Shown here piece by piece: positions 39,890 through 47,322 of a stretch of DNA of 51,529 nucleotides. The stretch is from Candidatus Uhrbacteria bacterium. GTDB taxonomy: Bacteria; Patescibacteriota; Patescibacteriia; JACQSD01. The notes under the pieces were generated by a model. It ran no database searches. It was not told the DNA's origin and saw only the letters and a program-made list of their open reading frames with translations. The stretch covers positions 1-51,529 of the forward strand of contig JACQSD010000018.1 of the NCBI GenBank assembly GCA_016206165.1, in the 5' to 3' direction. The stretch's first letter is position 1; each line of letters starts with the position of its first letter. A program made the position numbers and the translations under genes.

Positions 39890-40470
39890 TTCTTTTGCCA
39901 GAGCGTGCCCGTGAGACGGACAAGGACGTGGCCTTTCTGTTGATTCGTGAGCCCAATGTCGGTGAGCGGAGTTTTCTCAATAAATGACCATTGCTCGATT
40001 GTGTAAAAAAGTGGCAACCGTTCGATCGATCGGAGATACTGGAGCACATTGGGGAACGGTCCATCAATGGAGAGATCGAGTGGGAACGGTTTTGTTCCTT
40101 CTGGTGCACGCACACTCGGGCTTGCTTGCCCGAATGCGATTGTTTTTGTTACGTTTGCGCGTCCAGCGAGCGTTTCGAGTTCAGTGATGAGATTTAATAC
40201 ATCGCTTTCCTTGATGAAACGTTGCTCCCAGGTGGAGAGCATTGGTGCATGTTTTTCGTATGTCGTTTTGAGTTTATTTAACTGTGCGCCGCGCGCATAC
40301 CGCGTTTCAAGATCACGCATGCGTGCATCAACCGCGCCCTGCAATGCAGCAATCTCATTGATCGACGGAGCAATAAAAAGGATGACAACAATAATTTCGA
40401 TGGTGAGTAATACTCCAACAATCGTGATCATGCGGAGATGCCTTGGGATTGATGGAATGCGTATGTTCAT
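39886..40470 (-). CDS. pilO: Type IV pilus inner-membrane protein PilO
   Basis: A 194-aa protein: one helix near the N-terminus (about residues 15-35), a coiled coil, then a ferredoxin-like domain with VTKTIAFGQ and SIDGPFPNVLQYLRSIERLPLFYTIEQWSF, the form of PilO. It partners PilN in the alignment complex. Overlaps with pilN and the following gene show translational coupling. Confidence 0.85.
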   Translation of the reverse strand: MNIRIPSIPRHLRMITIVGVLLTIEIIVVILFIAPSINEIAALQGAVDARMRDLETRYARGAQLNKLKTTYEKHAPMLSTWEQRFIKESDVLNLITELETLAGRANVTKTIAFGQASPSVRAPEGTKPFPLDLSIDGPFPNVLQYLRSIERLPLFYTIEQWSFIEKTPLTDIGLTNQQKGHVLVRLTGTLWQKK

Positions 40471-41012
40471 AACGCTTTTTGAGGGGTGAATTCTGGCCGC
40501 ACAGTTGCACGGATTTCAAATGGTACAGACACCGGGGTGAGGAGATTCGTATTTGGGAATTCGAGTGCGCCGACCCACGGGCTTTGCTCAAGTCGGTTTT
40601 TGAATTCAAGGAGATCATTCCGTGTTGCGGCGATTCCGCGAATCGTCAGTTTTTTATCCTGTTCCATCGCAAGTGCAGAAAGGTGAATAGTATTTGGTAC
40701 GCGCGTGACAAGATCCTCCACGATGAGTGACCATGGGAATGAGCGCTCGGAAACCGTATCGATTGTACGGACAAGCGTATTGAATGATTGCACCTGCCCC
40801 TCAAGTGTCGTGACGATTGCGTCTGCAGCGCGTGGTGGTTGTACAATTTGTTCAACGCGATTGCGGAGAGACGTGCGCGCAATGACAAGAATGAGTGCGA
40901 CCGCTCCGGTGATCGCGAGGAGCACCTCGAAGAAGCCAACAAGAAAACGCGCGCTCTGTACAAGTTCGTATTCGATGCGTTTTTTTGGAGGGAGTATGTT
41001 CAAGAGAATCAT
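40467..41012 (-). CDS. pilN: Type IV pilus assembly protein PilN
   Basis: A 181-aa protein beginning MILLNILPPKKRIEYE, where the cytoplasmic NLLPP-type motif binds PilM. One membrane helix (about 28-46), a coiled coil, and a periplasm-type domain with IHLSALAMEQDKKLTIRGIAATRNDLLEFKNRLEQSPWV. It overlaps pilM and pilO. Confidence 0.9.
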   Translation of the reverse strand: MILLNILPPKKRIEYELVQSARFLVGFFEVLLAITGAVALILVIARTSLRNRVEQIVQPPRAADAIVTTLEGQVQSFNTLVRTIDTVSERSFPWSLIVEDLVTRVPNTIHLSALAMEQDKKLTIRGIAATRNDLLEFKNRLEQSPWVGALEFPNTNLLTPVSVPFEIRATVRPEFTPQKAL

Positions 41013-42031
41013 ATGAGTGATGCCGTGGCACTCCGGAGCGCGAGGCCAAGTGCGGTCATAAATCCGAGATGCGCTGCGGGCGCATCGTGTGCAGCGTCGT
41101 TCAGGAATGTAGTGGATGGGTCAGGAACAATGATCGCGCATTGTAATTGTGCCTCAAGAAATGTTTTGAGCCCCGGCATGTGCGCGCCTCCACCGACAAG
41201 TACAAATGTTGAAACCGGTGATGGTGATTGATTGTGTGCAAGTGCAAGCATCTCGTGCACACGCTTGGCCATGAGTGTATATTCTGGTACGAGTATTTCT
41301 TTCAGTGACCCGGTGCACGCGTGTGGGTCGACTCCACATTCGCGCTTTGTCCGCTCGGCTTGTTCAGGGGCAAGATGCAATGTGCTCGCGATTTTTGTGG
41401 TGAGCCCTTCGCCGGAGAGTGGGAGTCGGAGTGTATGGAGTGGTGTCTCTCCCTCCGCAATCATGCACTGTGTGCGTGTCGCTCCAAAGTCAATGACCCC
41501 CCACGCTCCACGCGTTTCTTTTGGTACGAGATATGCAATTGCTCGGATTGTGGCAAGCCCCTCAAAATCGAGTGCAGCAATGGTCATGCCAGCGGTTTCT
41601 GTCATCGTAATCGTACGATCAATATACTCTTTTGGTGCAGCCCCAATAACACGGTACGGAGGCACGACTTGGCTGTCATAATAAAGATCGGTGATTGGAA
41701 GAGGGACTTCTCCCGCGATTCGATCGGCGATGTGTTGTGCATCGCCCGCTCCTTCAGGAATTGTGAGCACATAACTTTGACTCTCCGGAATACTCATGGT
41801 CGCATCAATAATTCCATGATGTTTTGCACGAAGTTCTCGCGCGACAGTGGCGAGCGTACTTTGGAGGACCATCGTATCGTTGGATTTGACAGCGTAGTCA
41901 TGTAAGAATGTCACGCGATATGAACGCTTTCCACTCCACGATGTTTCTGTTTTGAGCGCAGCAACTTTGAGCGATTGCTCGCCACAATCGATGCCAATAG
42001 ATGGGGGAGATACGTATGGGAAGAGTCGCAT
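41009..42031 (-). CDS. pilM: Type IV pilus assembly protein PilM
   Basis: An actin-like ATPase of 340 aa: GIDCGEQSLKVAAL (phosphate 1), WGVIDFGATRTQCMI (phosphate 2), FVLVGGGAHMPGL (adenosine). It links the cytoplasmic motor to PilN. A 206-bp structured gap separates it from the upstream prepilin gene, so it may have its own expression control. Confidence 0.92.
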   Translation of the reverse strand: MRLFPYVSPPSIGIDCGEQSLKVAALKTETSWSGKRSYRVTFLHDYAVKSNDTMVLQSTLATVARELRAKHHGIIDATMSIPESQSYVLTIPEGAGDAQHIADRIAGEVPLPITDLYYDSQVVPPYRVIGAAPKEYIDRTITMTETAGMTIAALDFEGLATIRAIAYLVPKETRGAWGVIDFGATRTQCMIAEGETPLHTLRLPLSGEGLTTKIASTLHLAPEQAERTKRECGVDPHACTGSLKEILVPEYTLMAKRVHEMLALAHNQSPSPVSTFVLVGGGAHMPGLKTFLEAQLQCAIIVPDPSTTFLNDAAHDAPAAHLGFMTALGLALRSATASLI

Positions 42032-42048
42032 AGGGTTGTTATTGTTTT

Positions 42049-42179
42049 ACGTTGCGGATGTTCCTCGCGAACGTTCCGCGCCCAGCGGCGCGTCACTCTT
42101 TGGAGCGTCCAACGCCCACGACGTGAGCGTGGGACCATGCCGTTGGCCGCTCCGATGTCGCTCGGAACAATCGCAACGT
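42049..42179 (-). other. Large nested stem-loop between prepilin gene and pilM
   Basis: Outer arms ACGTTGCG-GAT-GTTCC (42049-42064) and GGAAC-AAT-CGCAACGT (42164-42179) enclose inner arms GGAGCGTCCAACGCCCACG (42102-42120) and CGTGGGACCATGCCGTTGG-CCGCTCC. It is GC-rich compared with its flanks. It could be an RNA leader of pilM or a mobile palindrome. Confidence 0.6.
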
Positions 42180-42237
42180 TGGACAATAGAGAAGCGGCCT
42201 AATCCGCGCCATCCGTTTCGTCAGTATAGCATTTTTT

Positions 42238-43758
42238 TCATTTTTGTTCTTCCCATGTGAGGAGCGTGTATGCATCCGCGGTAAGTGGGAATGAGGGCGG
42301 GGGGTTATAGAAGAGATTGCCGTCGTAGAGGAGGGTGCGCGTGCGATACCCGGTGCCATCCGTATACAAGAATCCGTACCGTTTATTTGTTGCAATCATT
42401 CCATAGAGTGTGATGTCGTTTCGGACATATTCTCCACCGCAGTAACTCGAATAATAATAGCGCCCCACGCGTCCATTTTTTGCAACGAGCGCGCCATCAA
42501 TTCGGATCGTCGTATTCGATTTGAGTCCAGTGAGCACATTGTTTTGTGCGACGAGCGCAATGACATCACGCCCATCGGTATTTGTATAGAGGAGCGAGCG
42601 GTTCACGATGATATTTGCGTACGATGTTTGTGGCACTCCCGAGCCAAGGCGTGCTGCAGCGACGGTCACGCGCGCAGAATCAATTTGTCCATCCACCCAC
42701 GCATCGGATTCAACAAAAATAACTCCATTCGCAGGAAGTGGGCGACGTTTAATAAACGTTTCGGAATTAATGGACCAGAGCCCCCAGCCCGGTTGGCTCG
42801 CAGGAGCGGTGCATTTGTTTGGCGGGGCGTATACCTTTGTCACATACAGTGTACTTACGGTGTCATCTGGATTAAAAATAAGATGATACGCAAGTGCATT
42901 TGATGGTGGTGGGAGATAGATCCCATCCGCTGTTGCCTTGTCGCGGAGTGCACTCAAGTCGGTGATGAGACCATCAAGATCAATTTTCGGAACTGGAAAT
43001 TTTCTTCCCACCTTAAAAATATCTGGGCGGTCGGGAACTGCTGCTGGCGGGGTTGGGTCGGCGGGCGATACGCACGTGTGTACACCAAAGTCGAGCTTCG
43101 ATGGTGTGCAATCGTCGCCATCGGTGTCGTTGTATTGCTCCTTTTCACTCGTGACGAGATTATACGCAACTCCATCAAAACGAATACCGTCATTCACATG
43201 GATTGGGCCATAGACATTTGTTCCGGAACCAAAACGGTTTCGTTCATTCCCGACGAATGAATATTTTGCAAGTGAAGGGATAGCGAATGTTGTACGCACA
43301 GTGCGGGTGAATTCAGGGAATTGATCGGTCACGCCGGTTGATGCAATGGTGACAAGCGTTGATCCGACCGGTGGTGGGGTGATCGCGAGTCGGAATTCTC
43401 CAAGGCGCACGCCGGTGCGATCGAGGAATGCATGCACAAATGGGCCAGAGCCGCCTGTCCCGTCAGTGAAATCGGCTTTCGCATGCGCAAGATGCCAGCG
43501 ATAGTAATCAATGCCTGCTTCCGCAATATGGAATGCGAGTGTCCGAGCACTTCGCATTGATCCGAGCCTTTTTTGTGAAAGGACAATTTGGAGGAGACTC
43601 GAAATGAGGAGAACGGTGATTCCCCCAACGACAAGAAGAAAAATAAGAGCGTACCCCCGAGGATCGGAACGAAAGGACTGAAGAACCGAAGAACTCAAGA
43701 ACAATTTTTTAGTTCCGTCGTTCTTCCGTTCATACGTTCTTTCGTTTATTCGTCTCAT
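42238..43758 (-). CDS. PilX-like prepilin / membrane-anchored surface protein
   Basis: A 506-aa protein. The start at 43758 is fixed by ATGA overlap with the upstream gene, so the first 35 residues (MRRINERTYERKNDGTKK...) are translated from an inverted repeat. RG before YALIFLLVVGGITVLLISS marks a prepilin-type cleavage site and helix; Phe stands where Glu5 is usual. A PilX-like segment (SMRSARTLAFHIAEAGIDYYRWHL) and a long beta-rich region with several Cys follow. Likely a minor, tip-located pilus component or adhesin. Confidence 0.75.
   Translation of the reverse strand: MRRINERTYERKNDGTKKLFLSSSVLQSFRSDPRGYALIFLLVVGGITVLLISSLLQIVLSQKRLGSMRSARTLAFHIAEAGIDYYRWHLAHAKADFTDGTGGSGPFVHAFLDRTGVRLGEFRLAITPPPVGSTLVTIASTGVTDQFPEFTRTVRTTFAIPSLAKYSFVGNERNRFGSGTNVYGPIHVNDGIRFDGVAYNLVTSEKEQYNDTDGDDCTPSKLDFGVHTCVSPADPTPPAAVPDRPDIFKVGRKFPVPKIDLDGLITDLSALRDKATADGIYLPPPSNALAYHLIFNPDDTVSTLYVTKVYAPPNKCTAPASQPGWGLWSINSETFIKRRPLPANGVIFVESDAWVDGQIDSARVTVAAARLGSGVPQTSYANIIVNRSLLYTNTDGRDVIALVAQNNVLTGLKSNTTIRIDGALVAKNGRVGRYYYSSYCGGEYVRNDITLYGMIATNKRYGFLYTDGTGYRTRTLLYDGNLFYNPPPSFPLTADAYTLLTWEEQK
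43668..43755. repeat. Inverted repeat of GAACGAAA units inside the prepilin leader
   Basis: AGGACTGAAGAACCGAAGAAC is answered by TTCTTCCGTTC and CGTTCTTTCG units around ATTTTTTAG. Same family as 12376-12456. It is translated as the N-terminal leader of the 42238-43758 gene. Confidence 0.8.
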
Positions 43759-44351
43759 AAGTTGTCTTTGAGCGCGCGCGGTGCAACGCCAGATTCAAGA
43801 ATAAATGGGAGAGGGAGTTTTTTTGGATCATCGTCGATCGTGAGTGTGAACCGAATAAAGCGTATTGCGCTCACGTTGATTGGGAGAGCGAGTGGCGATT
43901 CGCTCCCACTATAATTGGCGTCAAAGTATGTGAAGAGTGGAAATAGGCTCGTCGTCACATCGCGTGCGAGTTCACTCGCGACTTCCGCAGCCGGATTATA
44001 GGTGAGTGGTGATCCGGTTGGTTTTGTGACACCACGCTTTAATGTTGACCCATCGAGAAAGTAGCGTACTTGCTCGAAGAGGGCATCATTGTCAGTATTT
44101 GTATAGAATGTCAGTGATTGTGCGCCTGCATATGCGATGGGATAATCGCCGCGGTTTGATGTTGCCATACGGCGTGCTTCATCGGTCACCCCTTCGATTG
44201 CAGCGCGGGCGCTCCGTTCACGTTCAATTGTTGCGAATGTCGTTTGTGGTAAGCGAAACGTGTGGACAATGACCACATTCCCCACAAGCATGAGGATTGC
44301 AAAGACGCCGAGTGCAATAATAATTTCGATGAGCGAGATTCCACGGAGCAT
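43755..44351 (-). CDS. Minor prepilin with class III-like N-terminus
   Basis: A 198-aa protein with a short leader MLRG followed by ISLIEIIIALGVFAILMLV, a prepilin helix with Glu at mature position 5. A globular domain of 170 residues follows. Pseudopilin-like in size. It lies 4 bp after the upstream prepilin gene and overlaps the next by ATGA. Confidence 0.85.
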   Translation of the reverse strand: MLRGISLIEIIIALGVFAILMLVGNVVIVHTFRLPQTTFATIERERSARAAIEGVTDEARRMATSNRGDYPIAYAGAQSLTFYTNTDNDALFEQVRYFLDGSTLKRGVTKPTGSPLTYNPAAEVASELARDVTTSLFPLFTYFDANYSGSESPLALPINVSAIRFIRFTLTIDDDPKKLPLPFILESGVAPRALKDNL

Positions 44352-44355
44352 TGCA

Positions 44356-46206
44356 TTAAGGAGAAAGCGTCACATTCCTTTTTGTAACGCCGTCAACCTG
44401 TATATCTTCTTCGATGGTTGCGTATCCGGGTTTTGCGACGGTCATTGTGTATTGCCCATTCGAGAGTGCGCGAAAGAACGCTTGTCCGGGCGGCGTACAT
44501 TCGGATACGAAGATCACTTGCACTTCAGCAACGCTTGGGCCGACTGCCACATCATCGGTATGGAGGAGGAGGCGATAGCGGAGATATCGGCGGCCATTGT
44601 GGAGGCTCGGGATATCGGTCACGGTGTTTGTAAAAAAAGTATTCGCCGTTCCATCGGGGCCGACAAAATTCCATGTGGCCCCATCATTATTCGTTGCGAT
44701 CTGGAGGCGCACACTCGATTGGCCTGTTGTCTCTGGCTGATCTCCTGGAGTCACACGGATTGCGACATATTCTGGTGTACTTCCAAAGTCGATCGTTGAT
44801 GATTCAAGCGCGCCGTCGGCTGCATAGATTTTGTTCTGTTTTTTAAGTACCACATCCCCGGGAGACGCCGTGGTATCGAGTGTTCCAGAATCAGCGGCGT
44901 ATCGTGTTTCATCAAGCCACGCTTGTTGCCCCGGGCCTCCGGACCAATCCGTTTGCACAATGAACCCCCGCCCTGTTTCTCGAACTTGTGTCGATGAACC
45001 CTTCGTGATCGTTACCGTGGCTCCGGGGAGCGGCAAACTCGTGACGCCATCAATAACCGAAACCAAAAGATTGCGCGCGGAATAGGTATCAAGAATCAGA
45101 TCAAGTCCTTGGGTTACTCCAGGCGCAATCGTGATTGGGTTTTGTGGGATCGATCCCGCCTCGGTGAACTGTGTGCCAGAAAGTGCGAGTGTATAGGTGT
45201 CCCACTCAAGGTTCGCAATTGCACTCGTGCCACTTCCATTTGTGGTAAATGTTCCGGTATATTTTGGTTTATCAGGATTCTCTCCTACTTGTTTTGCCCC
45301 AGTGATTGTTCCGGAAATCGTGGGGATAGGAACACAACGATCAGTCAACGTTCGCACGTTCAGCGTACTCACACGATCAATGAAAAAGTTCGCTTCGGTG
45401 ACCGTCTCTTTGAGCACCGTTGAATCTGTTTTTTTTGGATTTGGATTATCTGATCCTCCTGGTGGGTACGTTGCGTCCGTTGTGTATCCCGATTTTGAAA
45501 CACGAATGTTATATCCGCCGGTTGATGGCGGAATGTCGACGAGCTGGAGCATCCCTTTTGTGTCCGTGACATCGTCGATTGTGAGGTTTGGTGACAATTT
45601 TTGATTTACAATATGGACATTTGCACCCGCAACTCCGGCACCGATCGCATCAAGCACACGAATAAAAAGTGCGCCATTGCCAGAAGAGACTTCAAGGTTT
45701 TTCGGCGCAATGAGTGTTGTCTGTACCCGAGGTTGTGTCGTCGTTTGACAGCTTGTACAGAGCACGGTGATTTCGATTTTTTTGTAGTCAGCCGGAGCAG
45801 TGTCGTTTGGCGTGCCACCAATCGTTCCATCGAATGGATCATCGGTATTCCGAATCGTTGTTGTTACGGCCATGGAGAAACCATCACGGACAATGGTTTC
45901 AAAAGCCACGAGTTTACCGCGTGGGATGCCGGTTGTGGTGCCAACATCGGCGTAGGGGAGCGTGCGTGCGATTTCAATACGTTCGTTTGCGAGTGCTGTT
46001 GCCGCCGTCTGAAAGCGAAGGTCGTTTGTGGTGCGAAGGAGTGCGGTCGCAATACTCGTGATCGTTAAAAAAATAAGCGCGAGCACTCCAAGTGTCACGA
46101 GGAGCTCGATCAAGGTAAACGCCCTGACATCACAAAAGCACGGAATCACAGAATCACGTGCTTGGTCGGTTTGTGTTTCAGTGTTTCTGTGTTTCTGTGT
46201 TTTCAT
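44356..46206 (-). CDS. Large prepilin-like protein with carboxypeptidase-regulatory-like domains
   Basis: A 616-aa protein. The start at 46206 lies 4 bases after the pilC stop; residues 1-29 (MKTQKHRNTETQTDQARDSV...) come from a repeat hairpin. AFTLIELLVTLGVLALIFLTI is a prepilin helix with Glu5; Ala replaces Gly at the cleavage position. Beyond about residue 190 are repeats of a carboxypeptidase-regulatory-like beta fold (IGAGVAGANVHIVNQ, GVTSLPLPGATVTITKG, SNGQYTMTVAKPGYATIEEDI) as in surface stalks. Probably a pilus-tip or adhesive subunit. Confidence 0.8.
   Translation of the reverse strand: MKTQKHRNTETQTDQARDSVIPCFCDVRAFTLIELLVTLGVLALIFLTITSIATALLRTTNDLRFQTAATALANERIEIARTLPYADVGTTTGIPRGKLVAFETIVRDGFSMAVTTTIRNTDDPFDGTIGGTPNDTAPADYKKIEITVLCTSCQTTTQPRVQTTLIAPKNLEVSSGNGALFIRVLDAIGAGVAGANVHIVNQKLSPNLTIDDVTDTKGMLQLVDIPPSTGGYNIRVSKSGYTTDATYPPGGSDNPNPKKTDSTVLKETVTEANFFIDRVSTLNVRTLTDRCVPIPTISGTITGAKQVGENPDKPKYTGTFTTNGSGTSAIANLEWDTYTLALSGTQFTEAGSIPQNPITIAPGVTQGLDLILDTYSARNLLVSVIDGVTSLPLPGATVTITKGSSTQVRETGRGFIVQTDWSGGPGQQAWLDETRYAADSGTLDTTASPGDVVLKKQNKIYAADGALESSTIDFGSTPEYVAIRVTPGDQPETTGQSSVRLQIATNNDGATWNFVGPDGTANTFFTNTVTDIPSLHNGRRYLRYRLLLHTDDVAVGPSVAEVQVIFVSECTPPGQAFFRALSNGQYTMTVAKPGYATIEEDIQVDGVTKRNVTLSP
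46130..46206. repeat. Inverted repeat of CACAGAAA units inside the prepilin leader
   Basis: Plus strand CACGGAATCACAGAATCAC is answered by GTGTTTCAGTGTTTCTGTG and a further TTTCTGTG. The hairpin starts at the start codon and encodes the leader of the 44356-46206 gene. Confidence 0.8.
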
Positions 46207-46210
46207 GACA

Positions 46211-47278
46211 TTAAATCTGCTGCGCGAGTGAATACATCGGCATGATAATCGCAACCGCGAGGCTCCCGACCCCAACGCCAAGAATGAGCATGAGGAGTGG
46301 TTCGATGAGCGAAGGAAGTGTACTCATGATTTGTTCCACCTCGTTTTCATAGAAGATTGCAATTTCTTTGAGCATGGTGTCGAGCGACCCGGTTTGTTCG
46401 CCCACCATAACCATTTGTGCAAGTGTCGGCGGAATGAGTTTTGGCATTTCTGGAAATATCGTGCCGAGCGCCGATCCGCGCTTCACCGAATCCGCACACG
46501 TTGCAAGGAGCTGCTTGTAATGGATATTCGTAACGACAGTGCCGGTGATCGTGAGCGCGTCGGCAATCGGAACCGCGGTCGAAAGGAGTGTGCCGAGTGT
46601 TCTCGTCAGGCGTGCAATGTTTATCTTTATAACAATTGGCCCAATGATCGGCATGTGGAGGAGTATGGTGTGCCAAATTTGTTTTCCGCGCGGACGCCGG
46701 ATTGCAAAAATGAATCCGCCGATGACAAGGATGGTTGCAAGCGCCATGAGAAACCCATGATCAATCATAAATGCACTCGTTTTCATAAGGATGCGTGTGG
46801 GGAGCGGAAGTGTTGCCTTAAACTCGTTAAACATTGCGGTCATTTTTGGGACGATGAATATCATGACCCCTGCGCCTATCGTGATCATGGCGATAATGAC
46901 AATTGTTGGATAGACGAGCGCCCCACGAACTTTACCTCGCATTTCATGTTCTTTTTTCATTTGTGTATAAAGTTCGGACAAGACATGTTCAAGTGTTCCA
47001 CTCAATTCTCCAATCCGAACCATATTCACAAAGAGCGCTCCAAAATGACGCTCGTGTGATTCGAGTGCGCGAGCGAATGATGTCCCGTGTTCTATGGCGT
47101 CACGGATGTCGCTAAGGATTGATTGAAAATGCCGATTCTTTGTTTGTGCGATGATCGACGCGAGTGCAGGGGCGAGGGACATCCCTGCTTTGAGCATCAT
47201 CGAAAGATATTGCACAAAAAAAAGTTTATCCGTCACCGTGATTGGAGTCAGTTTATCGAGATACGCTTGTAGTGTCAT
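46211..47278 (-). CDS. pilC: Type IV pilus platform protein PilC/GspF
   Basis: The inner-membrane platform that couples the motor ATPase to pilin insertion. 355 aa with two T2SSF domains (QYLSMMLKAGMSLAPALASI...VRIGELSGTLEHVLSEL; LGTLLSTAVPIADALTI...VMVGEQTGSLDTMLKEIA) and three membrane helices. Follows pilB after a 45-bp gap filled by a dispersed repeat. Confidence 0.95.
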   Translation of the reverse strand: MTLQAYLDKLTPITVTDKLFFVQYLSMMLKAGMSLAPALASIIAQTKNRHFQSILSDIRDAIEHGTSFARALESHERHFGALFVNMVRIGELSGTLEHVLSELYTQMKKEHEMRGKVRGALVYPTIVIIAMITIGAGVMIFIVPKMTAMFNEFKATLPLPTRILMKTSAFMIDHGFLMALATILVIGGFIFAIRRPRGKQIWHTILLHMPIIGPIVIKINIARLTRTLGTLLSTAVPIADALTITGTVVTNIHYKQLLATCADSVKRGSALGTIFPEMPKLIPPTLAQMVMVGEQTGSLDTMLKEIAIFYENEVEQIMSTLPSLIEPLLMLILGVGVGSLAVAIIMPMYSLAQQI

Positions 47279-47288
47279 AGATTCCGGC

Positions 47289-47322
47289 CCCCCTCTCCTG
47301 GTAGGAGAGGGTTGGGGTGAGG
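47289..47322. repeat. CCCTCTCC...GGAGAGGG palindrome, copy 5
   Basis: CCCCTCTCCT-GGT-AGGAGAGGG followed by TTGGGGTGAGG, exactly filling the pilB-pilC gap and abutting the pilB stop codon. Confidence 0.85.

Noticed and set aside
45601..46068. A 155-codon open frame on the plus strand
   Set aside because: It is antisense to the large prepilin gene and has shadow-frame composition.
46331..47059. A 242-codon open frame on the plus strand
   Set aside because: It is antisense to pilC, rich in Cys, His and Arg as shadow frames are, and has no recognisable domain.
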